Positions 49,681-57,639 of a DNA stretch of 64,000 bases are shown here, one piece after another. The stretch covers positions 62,001 through 126,000 of the forward strand of contig NZ_LGDG01000225.1 in NCBI RefSeq assembly GCF_001279775.1, in the 5' to 3' direction. The first letter of the stretch is position 1. Each line of letters opens with the position of its first letter. Made by a program: the position numbers and the translations under genes. The DNA comes from Streptomyces sp. MMG1533. Lineage in GTDB: Bacteria > Actinomycetota > Actinomycetes > Streptomycetales > Streptomycetaceae. The notes beneath the pieces are model-generated. The model was not told the origin of the DNA and searched no databases. It worked only from the letters and a program-made list of their open reading frames with translations.

Positions 49681-51048
49681 TCAGCTTCCGAGCCGTACGG
49701 AATCCAGGACGCGGTCGGTCGCCGACGCACCGCCGCTCTGCCGGATCTGCACGTACACCCGCGGCTGCCCGTCGCCGTCCGCCGACGTGAGCCCGGCCTC
49801 CGTGACGGACCCGCCGCCCGGGCAGTGGCTCCAGCCGCGGACCCTGCCGTGCCAGGCGGGGCCGGTGTAGGCGCGGGCGCCGTCGTAGTGGCAGCCGGGG
49901 TGGGCGAGGGCGTCCACCCGGGCGGTGACGTCGCCGTGCCCGCTCAGTCCGACGAACACGCCGTTCACGTCCGCGGTGAGGTCCTGCCACTTTCCCAGGT
50001 CGTCCGCGACGACGAGCCCCGGCTCCCGCCCCGCGGGCAGACCGAGCGCCCGCGGATCCCACCCCGAGTCGCGCAACTGCCGCCCCCACGCCCCGGGCAC
50101 CTCGGCGACGATCCGGCCGGTCGCGTCCCGGACCCGTACGTCGGCGGTCCCGGAGGAGCGGGCCAGCAGCGCGGTGGTCACACCGGCGGCCACGACCGCG
50201 AGTACCAGGGCGGCCGGCGCGACGGCCTTCGCGCGCACGCGGGGAGGCCGCCCGCCCGCCGGTGACGCCAGCCGTTCCAGCTCCTCGGCGAAGGAGCGGG
50301 CGCCGGGCCAGCGCCGCTCCCGGTCCGGGTGCAGCGCCCGCATCAGGGCCCGTCGGACGCCGGGATCCAGGTCGGGACGCAACCGGTCCGGGCGTACGAC
50401 CTTGCCGGGCGGGCCCGGAACCGTGCCGGTGACCAGGTGGTAGCCGACCGCGCCGAGGCCGTACACGTCGGCGCGCTCGTCGATGCCCGCGCCGGGCTCG
50501 GCCTGTTCCGGCGGCCGGTAACCGTCCGACCCCGCCGCCTGGGTGAGGCCGGAGGCCTGCGCGAGGCTCTTGGCCAGCCCGAGGTCGGCGAGCAGCACCC
50601 GAAAGGTGCCGTCGGGGGCGGAGGCCAGCAGCAGGTTGGTCGGCTTGATGTCCCGGTGCACGATCCCCGCCTCGTGCAGCGCGGCGGCGCCCAGGGCGGC
50701 CAGCGCGGTCAGCCGCAGCGCCCGGGGCACGGGCAGCGGACCGGCGGCGAGCAGGTCGGCGAGGGTGCCGCCGTCGGCGTACTCCATGACGAAGTACGGT
50801 CTGCCGTCCGGGAGTTCACCGATGTCGTGGACCTGCACCACCCGCTCCGAACCGGCCCGGCGCAGCATCCGCGCCTCGGACAGGAACCGTTCGCGCACGT
50901 CCAGCCGACGCGACCAGTTGTCGGCGAGGACCTTGACGGCGACCGGGGCATCGAGCTCGTCGTCGTGGGCGAGCCAGACCGTGCCGAACGCGCCTGTGCC
51001 CAGGGGCCGTTCGAGGCGGTAGCGTCCGATCCGCTCGACGGAGTGCAT
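49681..51048 (-). CDS. Membrane Ser/Thr protein kinase (PknB-like)
   Basis: A 455-residue Hanks-type kinase. Gly loop LGTGAFGTVW, Lys in VAVKVLAD, catalytic loop IVHRDIKPTN, DLGLAKS in place of DFG, and a PE motif in YRPPEQ. One membrane helix (VAPAALVLAVVAAGVTTALL, ~290-312) is followed by an extracellular domain of ~140 residues with no PASTA repeats. ATG 51048 lacks a ribosome-binding site. It is divergent from an ECF sigma gene, so phosphorylation of that factor or of its network is plausible. Confidence 0.9.
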   Translation of the reverse strand: MHSVERIGRYRLERPLGTGAFGTVWLAHDDELDAPVAVKVLADNWSRRLDVRERFLSEARMLRRAGSERVVQVHDIGELPDGRPYFVMEYADGGTLADLLAAGPLPVPRALRLTALAALGAAALHEAGIVHRDIKPTNLLLASAPDGTFRVLLADLGLAKSLAQASGLTQAAGSDGYRPPEQAEPGAGIDERADVYGLGAVGYHLVTGTVPGPPGKVVRPDRLRPDLDPGVRRALMRALHPDRERRWPGARSFAEELERLASPAGGRPPRVRAKAVAPAALVLAVVAAGVTTALLARSSGTADVRVRDATGRIVAEVPGAWGRQLRDSGWDPRALGLPAGREPGLVVADDLGKWQDLTADVNGVFVGLSGHGDVTARVDALAHPGCHYDGARAYTGPAWHGRVRGWSHCPGGGSVTEAGLTSADGDGQPRVYVQIRQSGGASATDRVLDSVRLGS

Positions 51049-51136
51049 ACGGCTATCATGCCTGGGCCGAAATCCACCCGGGGGCCGCCGGGACCGCCCG
51101 GGATCCGCCCGAGACCCGTCCCGAGGGGAGCAGCCC

Positions 51137-51688
51137 GTGCCGGACGCGGCGCCGACCGAGGACCTCGCACGGCGTGCGGCGGCGGGCGACCGGGCCGCGC
51201 TGGACGAGCTGCTGGAAGCGATCCGGCCCGAAGTCCTGCGACGCTGCGGGCGGTTCCTGCCCTGCCGGGAGGACGCGGAGGAGGCGGCGCAGGACGTCCT
51301 GCTCCAAGTGGCCCGGAAGATCGGGACATTCGAGGGCCGCAGCCGTTTCGGCACCTGGCTCTACACGGTCGTCGCCAACTGCGCCCGCCAGAAGTACCGC
51401 GAGCTCAAGCGACACGCCGCCGAACAGCCGGCGCCGATCGACGCCGCCCAGTACGTCGACCCGCGCACCACGAGCGTCATCGCCGGTTCCCGCGTCGACC
51501 TGCTGGAGGCGCTGGAGCGGCTGGAGCGCGAACACCCGCACCTGGTGGCGCCGTTGGTGTACCGGGACATCTGCCAGCTGGAGTACGCGGAGGCCGCCGA
51601 ACGCACGGGCGTCCCGCTCGGCACGTTCAAGTCGCGGCTGCACGAGGCCCGCAGGCAGGTCAGGCCCTGGCTGTCCGCACCGTCCTGA
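51137..51688 (+). CDS. ECF sigma factor
   Basis: A 183-residue ECF sigma factor. Region 2: LDELLEAIRPEVLRRCGRFL, EDAEEAAQDVLLQVARKIGT and FGTWLYTVVANCARQKYREL. Region 4: LVAPLVYRDICQLEYAEAAE and GVPLGTFKSRLHEARRQVRP. No anti-sigma gene is adjacent. The neighbour on the other side of an 88-base gap is a membrane Ser/Thr kinase, and kinase-linked ECF factors (ECF43-like idea) are known elsewhere. GTG 51137 follows GAGGGGAGC. Confidence 0.9.
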   Translation: MPDAAPTEDLARRAAAGDRAALDELLEAIRPEVLRRCGRFLPCREDAEEAAQDVLLQVARKIGTFEGRSRFGTWLYTVVANCARQKYRELKRHAAEQPAPIDAAQYVDPRTTSVIAGSRVDLLEALERLEREHPHLVAPLVYRDICQLEYAEAAERTGVPLGTFKSRLHEARRQVRPWLSAPS

Positions 51689-51691
51689 AGA

Positions 51692-51745
51692 GCGCTCACT
51701 CCGCGCTCACTTGGTGCTCATCCCGCGCTCACTCCGCGCTCACTC
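51692..51745. repeat. Short direct repeats GCGCTCACT between convergent genes
   Basis: GCGCTCACT occurs four times between the ECF stop and the end of the phosphatase gene, partly with an 11-base period. The last copy runs into the stop of the minus-strand gene. It looks like local slippage and not an attachment site. Confidence 0.7.
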
Positions 51746-54124
51746 CTCGTCGGCCAGGCTGATCTCCGACCAGATCGTCTTGCCGTCGGTGGTGTGCCGG
51801 CTGCCCCAGCGCTGGGTGAGCTGAGCCACCAGCAGCAGACCGCGTCCGCCTTCGTCCCATGTCTTGGCGCGGCGCAGGTGCGGGGCCGTGTGGCTGGTGT
51901 CGGACACCTCGCAGATCAGCGTGGTCTCGTCGTGGATCAGACGCAGCCGGATGGGCTGGGAGCCGTACCGGATCGCGTTGGTGACGAGCTCGCTGACCAC
52001 CAGCTCGGCGGTGAACGCCGCCTCGCTCAGCCCCCATCGGTCGAGCTGGGCGACGACCTGCTTGCGGATCGGGGCGACGAGCGCCGGATCGGCGGGGATG
52101 TCCCAGGTGGCGACCTGGGACGCGGGCAGTCCCCGGGTGCGGGCCAGCAGCAGCGCCACGTCGTCCAGCGCGCCGCCCGACGGCAGCAGACCGTGCAGCA
52201 CGCGGTCGCAGGTCTCCTCCAGCGAGGAGGAGGGGGCCGCAAGGGCGTCGCGGAGCAGGGCGTGGCTGGTGTCCACGTCCCGCTCCCGCGTCTCGATGAG
52301 CCCGTCGGTGTACAGGGACAGCACGGTGCCCTCGGCCAGTTCGAGCTCCGCGGACTCGAACGGCAGCCCGCCCAGTCCCAGCGGCGGCCCCGGGGGCATG
52401 TCGACCTCCTGGGGTGCGCCGCCCGGCGGGAGCATCACGGGCGCCGGATGCCCGGCCCGGGCCATCGTGCAGCGCCGGGACACCGGGTCGTACACCGCGT
52501 ACAGACAGGTGGCGCCGACCTCGCCGGGGCTGCCCTCGCCACCGGCCTCCGCGGACAGCCGTACGACGAGGTCGTCGAGGTGGGTCAGCAACTCGTCCGG
52601 GGCCAGGTCGATGTCGGCGAGAGTGCGTACGGCGGTGCGCAGCCGGCCCATCGTCGCCGAGGCCTGGATGCCGTGGCCGACGACGTCCCCGACGACCATC
52701 GCCACCCGCATCCCGGACAGCGGGATCACGTCGAACCAGTCGCCGCCCACCCCGGCGCGGGCCGCCGGAAGGTAGCGCGAGGCCGCTTCCACGGCGGCCG
52801 TGCGCGCCAGCGACCGGGGCAGCAGGCTGCGCTGCAGGGCGAGGGCGGTCTCGCGCTCGCGGGAGTAGCGGCGGGCGTTGTCGATGCAGACGGCCGCCCG
52901 GGCCGTGACCTCCTCGGCGAGGAGCGCGTCGTCCGGCGTGAACGCGTCCGGCCGCCGGAACCGGGTCAGGACGGCCACGCCGAGTGTCTGGCCGCGGGCC
53001 TGGATCGGCACGGACATCGTGGCGTGGATGCCGTACTCCCTGATGCGGTCCTGGCGCACCGGGTCCCAGGCGAGCCACTCGGCGAGGTCGCGGGTCTCCG
53101 TCGACGCCACGATGGTGTGACCCGCCACGAGGGAGTCGGCCTGGGGCGAGGGGGCGGGATAGACGTCGACCTGGCCCGGCTTGGCCACGGCCTCGGGGCT
53201 GCCCGGGTTCACGGACTGGTGGGCCACCCGGCGCATTCTGACGGGGGCGGTCACCCTGGCCGTGAGGGGCTCGGCTCCGGCGTCCGGCGGGTCCAGCAGG
53301 TCGACACTGACGAAGTCGGCGAGGGCGGGGACGAACACGTCCGCCAGCTCCTGAGCCGTCCGGGTGACGTCGAGGGTGGTGCCGATGCGGACACTGGCCT
53401 CGTTCACCAGTTGGAGCCGCTCCCGGGCGAGGTACTGGTCGGTGAAGTCGTGGGCGGCGACGCACACCCCCCGCACCCGCCCCTTGGCGTCGGTGATCGG
53501 CGCCATCCGGGCCAGCCAGGCGTACATCCGGCCGTCGCCGCCGATCGGCACGTACGTCCGCACGTCGTGCCCCCGGCCGGTGGCGAGCACGCGGTGCAGA
53601 TGCTGCTCGATGTCCTCGCTCTGCGGTCTGCCGCTCATCTCCGGCACCCGCAGCCCCCGCACCCGCTCCTCGGGCAGCCCGAGCACCTCGGCCATGGCGG
53701 TGTTCATGCGGCGCAGCCGCAGCCGCTCGTCGTAGATCGCGACGGCGCAGGGGGACTGTACGAGCTCGGCCCTGTCCAGCGGGTCGTCGGGTGCGTGCGG
53801 GCCGTCGCCCGCCAGTGGAGTGACCACGAGCCAGTCGCCGGGGCCGTCGTCCGGCTGTCTGTGGTGGGCGAGCAGCCACACGGACACCGTCGAACCGTTG
53901 CGGTGACGCAGTGTGAGTGTGCCGTCCCAGCGGGTCCTCCCGGGCCCGGGTGCCGTGTCCTCACCTGCGCTGACCAGCAGCTCGGCGGCGGGGCGGCCCA
54001 CGACGTCGGCGGCCGGCCAGCCGAGGAGGAGGCGGGCGCCCTCGTTCCACTCCACCACCGTGCCCGCGTCGTCGATGACAGCCCGCGCCGTCGCGGCATC
54101 GTCGAACGGATACACCGGGCTCAT
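51740..54124 (-). CDS. PAS-PAS-GAF-PP2C (SpoIIE) phosphatase with C-terminal anti-sigma-type ATPase
   Basis: A 794-residue cytoplasmic signalling protein. PAS domains at ~10-110 and ~120-235 (with ITDAKGRVRGVCVAAHDFTD), GAF at ~250-415, a SpoIIE/PP2C phosphatase at ~435-650 (VGGDWFDVIPL, VVGDVVGHGIQASATMGRLR, LYTDGLIETRERD, GALDDVALLLAR), and a HATPase_c domain at ~660-794 (LVVSELVTNAIRYG, GGRGLLLVAQL). This architecture is common in Streptomyces and combines the kinase and phosphatase arms of partner-switching control; STAS proteins such as that at 18.6 kb are the type of substrate. ATG 54124 is preferred over 54169 because GGAG precedes it. Confidence 0.92.
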   Translation of the reverse strand: MSPVYPFDDAATARAVIDDAGTVVEWNEGARLLLGWPAADVVGRPAAELLVSAGEDTAPGPGRTRWDGTLTLRHRNGSTVSVWLLAHHRQPDDGPGDWLVVTPLAGDGPHAPDDPLDRAELVQSPCAVAIYDERLRLRRMNTAMAEVLGLPEERVRGLRVPEMSGRPQSEDIEQHLHRVLATGRGHDVRTYVPIGGDGRMYAWLARMAPITDAKGRVRGVCVAAHDFTDQYLARERLQLVNEASVRIGTTLDVTRTAQELADVFVPALADFVSVDLLDPPDAGAEPLTARVTAPVRMRRVAHQSVNPGSPEAVAKPGQVDVYPAPSPQADSLVAGHTIVASTETRDLAEWLAWDPVRQDRIREYGIHATMSVPIQARGQTLGVAVLTRFRRPDAFTPDDALLAEEVTARAAVCIDNARRYSRERETALALQRSLLPRSLARTAAVEAASRYLPAARAGVGGDWFDVIPLSGMRVAMVVGDVVGHGIQASATMGRLRTAVRTLADIDLAPDELLTHLDDLVVRLSAEAGGEGSPGEVGATCLYAVYDPVSRRCTMARAGHPAPVMLPPGGAPQEVDMPPGPPLGLGGLPFESAELELAEGTVLSLYTDGLIETRERDVDTSHALLRDALAAPSSSLEETCDRVLHGLLPSGGALDDVALLLARTRGLPASQVATWDIPADPALVAPIRKQVVAQLDRWGLSEAAFTAELVVSELVTNAIRYGSQPIRLRLIHDETTLICEVSDTSHTAPHLRRAKTWDEGGRGLLLVAQLTQRWGSRHTTDGKTIWSEISLADEE

Positions 54125-54303
54125 CGTCGCAGCTCCATCGCGGACACTCACAGTGAACAGGCGCGCCACTTCGGTCCCAGCCTAGTGCGTCGAGCTCGTG
54201 CGCGGATGGGGAACGGCAGTGCGGGCGGGGCCGTCATCGAGCCGTGGTCAAGGGGGAAATCCGGCCGTTGTGACGCCCGGGACAGAAGCGGCTCACCGGA
54301 CCC

Positions 54304-54334
54304 TTGACGGGCGCGAGTGGCGCACCGTCAGAAT
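54304..54334 (+). promoter_or_regulatory. Possible GH2 promoter
   Basis: TTGACG (54304-54309) and CAGAAT (54329-54334) are 19 bases apart, 57 bases before the GH2 start. Spacing is longer than ideal. The rest of the 266-base gap after 54124 shows nothing I can name. Confidence 0.35.
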
Positions 54335-54390
54335 CTGTTTGTTCACGATCAGTTGTGAGTACTTCTGGGCCCTGATGAGGGAGAGCCGCC

Positions 54391-57300
54391 ATGACGGTCA
54401 CTCGCAGATCGCTTCTCCTCGCCTCCGCGGCAGCGCCGGCGGCCGGGGCGCTCCTGGGCGCCCCGGCCGCCGGCGCTGCCGAGGTCGCCGAGGTCGCCGG
54501 GGGCGCCTCCGGCCGCCGTACGGTCGCATTGCGTGACGGCTGGCGCTTCGCGCTGGTCAACCCGGGCGGGATCACCGACCCGACCGGTGAGTACACCGAC
54601 GCAGCCGCCCCGGGTTACGACGACTCGGGGTGGCGCGAGGTCGCGGTGCCGCACGACTGGAGCATCGAGCTGGCCCCGACCACGCAGAACGGCACCACCA
54701 GCGGCACCGGCTTCTTCCCCGGCGGCCTCGGCTGGTACCGCCTCGCCTTCACGCTGCCGCCCGCCCTGGCCGGCAAGTTGATATCGGTGGAGTTCGACGG
54801 CGTCTACATGGACTCCTACGTCCACTGCAACGGCACGGAGGTGGGCCGGCACCCCTACGGCTATACCGGTTTCGCCTTCGACGTGACCGACCTGCTGCAC
54901 ACCGACGGCACCACCGAGAACGTGATCGCGGTCAAGGTGCAGAACCGGCTCCCCAGCAGTCGCTGGTACTCCGGCAGCGGCATCTACCGCGAGGCCCGCC
55001 TGGTGGTCACCGACCCGGTGCACGTGGCCCGCCGGGGCACGTACGTCACCACGCCGGACATCACCGAGGAGCGGGCGCTCGTCCAGGTGCGGACCTCCGT
55101 GGTCAACGAGACCGGCAGCGCGAACGAGGTCGAGATCCGTTCGAGGATCAAGGACCCGGCCGGCCGGACGGTGGCCCGCACGGCCACCACCGTCGCCGTG
55201 GACACCGAGGCGACCGAGACCCATGAACTCACCGTCACCAGACCCAGGTTCTGGGACTTCGCGTCGCCCCACCGCTACACCCTGGAGACCGAACTCCGCG
55301 TCGGCGGCAAGGCCGTCGACACGTATCGCACCCCCTTCGGCATCCGCACCTACCGCCTCGACCCCGACGAGGGTTTCCACCTCAACGGCCGCTACGCCAA
55401 GATCAAGGGCGTCGACCTGCACCACGACCTGGGCGCGCTCGGTGCCGCCGTCAGCATCGACGCGATCCGCAGACAGATGACCATCATGAAGTCGATGGGC
55501 GTCAACGCCTTCCGCACCTCCCACAACCCGCCCTCCCCGGAGATGATCGAGGTCTGCGAGGAACTGGGCATCGTGATGATGGTGGAGGCGTTCGACTGCT
55601 GGAAGAGCCCCAAGACGCGTTACGACTACGGCCGGTTCTTCGACGAGTGGGCCGACAGGGACATCACCGAGATGGTGTTGGCCGCCCGCAACTCGCCCGC
55701 CGTCATCATGTGGTCGATCGGCAACGAGATCTCCGAGTTCACCTCCACCGCCGGTCTCGCCATGGCGGACCGGCTGATCGCCGCGGTCAAGGCGTCCGAC
55801 CACACCCGCCCGGTCGTGATCGGCTCCCACCGGCACCGCACCGTGCCCGCCGAGGGATCCCCGGGTGACCTGATCCTCGCCAAGCTCGACGGCCTCGGGC
55901 TGAACTACAACACCGCCAAGTCGGTGGACGCCCTGCACGCCCGCTACCCGCACCTGTTTCTCTTCGAGTCGGAGTCGTCCTCCGAGACCTCCACCCGCGG
56001 CGCCTACCAGGAGCCGGAGCGCCTCAACACCGGCGAGAACCACACACCGGGCAAGCGGGCCACCTCGTCGTACGACAACAACCTCGCCTCCTGGACGATG
56101 AGCGGCGAGTACGGGCACAAGAAGGACCGGGACCGGAAGTGGTTCACCGGGGAGTTCCTGTGGTCGGGGATCGACTACATCGGGGAGCCCACGCCCTACG
56201 ACGTGTTCCCGGTCAAGGCCTCCTTCTTCGGCGCGGTGGACACGGCCGGCTTCCCGAAGGACATGTACTACCTGTTCCAGAGCCAGTGGACCAGCGAGCC
56301 CATGGTCCATCTGCTGCCGATGACCTGGAACCACGAGCCGGGCGACACGGTCGAGGTGTGGGCGTACTCCAACGTCGCCACCGTCGAGCTGTTCCTCAAC
56401 GGCAAGTCCCTCGGCACGCGGACGTTCGACACGAAGAAGACCACCGACGGCCGGGAGTACCTGGAGACCACCGAGGCGACCGGCGACGACAAGACCTTCA
56501 CCGACGGCCCCTACCCCGGCAGTTACACCAGCCCGAACGGCAGCGCGGGCAAACTCCACCTCACCTGGAAGGTGCCCTACCAGCCGGGCGAGTTGAAGGC
56601 GGTGGCCCGCAGCGACGGCAGGGTGGTCGCCACCGACGTCCTGCGCACCGCCGGGAAGCCGCACGCCGTACGGCTCACCGCGGATCGCAAGTCCCTTGCC
56701 GCCGACGGCCGTTCACTGGCCTTCGTGACCGCGGACATCGTGGACGCCCGCGGAGTGGTCGTGCCCGGCGCCGAACACCTGATCTCCTTCGACGTGACGG
56801 GCGGCTCCCTCGCCGGGCTGGACAACGGCCGCGAGGAGAGCGCCGAGCGCTACCAGGCGAGCACCCGGACCGCCTTCCACGGCAAGGCGCTCGCGATCGT
56901 ACGGTCCGGCACCAGGCCGGGGTCCCTGAAGGTGACCGCGCGCGTGGAAGGCCTGCGGTCGGACTCCGCGACCGTGCGAACCACGCCCGCCCGGTCGGCC
57001 GCAGCCACCCGGCCGGCCGCCTTCGAGCCCGACTATCCGGTGCCCTCGAACTACCCCTACGCGGACGCCGGTTACTCCGGCCGTCCCGACACGCTCCCCG
57101 CCGCGATGCTCGACGGCGACCCCGCAACCGGCTGGTCCAACGCCTTCGGCAAGGCGGCCACCGCCCTGCTGCCGGCGTTCAACGGCGCCAGGGCCGAGGA
57201 CTGGGTCTGTGTGGACTTCGGGCGGACGCGGACCTTCGACCGCGTGGAGGTCTCCTTCACCCTGAGTACGACCCACAGTCTGCCCGCCTCCGTGGCGGCC

Positions 57301-57495
57301 GAGGTGTGGGACGGCAGTGCGTACGTGCCGGTCGAGGGAGCGGCCGTCGCCTGGGCCACCGTCTCGGACGAACCGACGGTCGTCGCCTTCGACGCCATAC
57401 GCGGCTCACGGCTCAGGCTCACTCTGACCAGCAGCTATCCGGGCGAGGCCAGGGGTGCGGTGCGCATCAGCAGGCTGGAGGTTCCGGCCGGCTGA
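54391..57495 (+). CDS. Secreted GH2 beta-galactosidase-like glycosidase
   Basis: A 1034-residue enzyme with a Tat-type signal (VTRRSLLLASAAAPAAGALL, cleavage near 30). Sugar-binding jelly roll ~45-210, Ig-like ~215-325, TIM barrel ~330-620 with acid/base Glu446 in WSIGNEISEF and nucleophile Glu588 in FTGEFLWSGIDYIGEPT, then DUF4982 and bacterial Ig-like domains (~640-870) and a discoidin-like F5/8 domain (~880-1034, FDRVEVSFTLSTTHSLP). GH2 enzymes of this build remove beta-galactose or related residues from plant or host glycans. ATG 54391 follows GAGGGAGAG. Upstream of the GH9 gene but separated from it by a strong terminator. Confidence 0.92.
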   Translation: MTVTRRSLLLASAAAPAAGALLGAPAAGAAEVAEVAGGASGRRTVALRDGWRFALVNPGGITDPTGEYTDAAAPGYDDSGWREVAVPHDWSIELAPTTQNGTTSGTGFFPGGLGWYRLAFTLPPALAGKLISVEFDGVYMDSYVHCNGTEVGRHPYGYTGFAFDVTDLLHTDGTTENVIAVKVQNRLPSSRWYSGSGIYREARLVVTDPVHVARRGTYVTTPDITEERALVQVRTSVVNETGSANEVEIRSRIKDPAGRTVARTATTVAVDTEATETHELTVTRPRFWDFASPHRYTLETELRVGGKAVDTYRTPFGIRTYRLDPDEGFHLNGRYAKIKGVDLHHDLGALGAAVSIDAIRRQMTIMKSMGVNAFRTSHNPPSPEMIEVCEELGIVMMVEAFDCWKSPKTRYDYGRFFDEWADRDITEMVLAARNSPAVIMWSIGNEISEFTSTAGLAMADRLIAAVKASDHTRPVVIGSHRHRTVPAEGSPGDLILAKLDGLGLNYNTAKSVDALHARYPHLFLFESESSSETSTRGAYQEPERLNTGENHTPGKRATSSYDNNLASWTMSGEYGHKKDRDRKWFTGEFLWSGIDYIGEPTPYDVFPVKASFFGAVDTAGFPKDMYYLFQSQWTSEPMVHLLPMTWNHEPGDTVEVWAYSNVATVELFLNGKSLGTRTFDTKKTTDGREYLETTEATGDDKTFTDGPYPGSYTSPNGSAGKLHLTWKVPYQPGELKAVARSDGRVVATDVLRTAGKPHAVRLTADRKSLAADGRSLAFVTADIVDARGVVVPGAEHLISFDVTGGSLAGLDNGREESAERYQASTRTAFHGKALAIVRSGTRPGSLKVTARVEGLRSDSATVRTTPARSAAATRPAAFEPDYPVPSNYPYADAGYSGRPDTLPAAMLDGDPATGWSNAFGKAATALLPAFNGARAEDWVCVDFGRTRTFDRVEVSFTLSTTHSLPASVAAEVWDGSAYVPVEGAAVAWATVSDEPTVVAFDAIRGSRLRLTLTSSYPGEARGAVRISRLEVPAG

Positions 57496-57508
57496 GCGGC
57501 TTTTGGTG

Positions 57509-57541
57509 CGGTCCGGACGGGAACCGGTCCCGTCCGGACCG
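57509..57541. terminator. Hairpin, 14-bp stem after GH2
   Basis: GGTCCGGACGGGA pairs with TCCCGTCCGGACC over a 5-base loop (ACCGG), and a further C-G pair extends it. It separates the GH2 transcript from the GH9 promoter. Confidence 0.8.
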
Positions 57542-57586
57542 TTGACTGGTGTCATGCCTCCAACAAACATGGCCTGCGTCCGCATC

Positions 57587-57600
57587 TGGGAGCGCTCCCA
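57587..57600. promoter_or_regulatory. CebR operator TGGGAGCGCTCCCA
   Basis: A perfect 14-base palindrome identical to the known CebR box of Streptomyces, which controls cellulose and cellobiose use. It ends 39 bases before the GH9 cellulase start. CebR leaves the site when cello-oligosaccharides are present. Confidence 0.9.
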
Positions 57601-57639
57601 CGACGAGCGTCACCCGCACCTCCCCTGAGGAGCCCAGAC

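Noticed and set aside
51692..51745. Repeats as an attachment site or CRISPR fragment
   Set aside because: The units are only 9-11 bases with irregular spacing, and there is no integrase, tRNA or cas gene. They look like slippage.
54349..56664. 771-codon minus-strand ORF opposite GH2
   Set aside because: Shadow ORF. The GH2 catalytic motifs lie on the plus strand.
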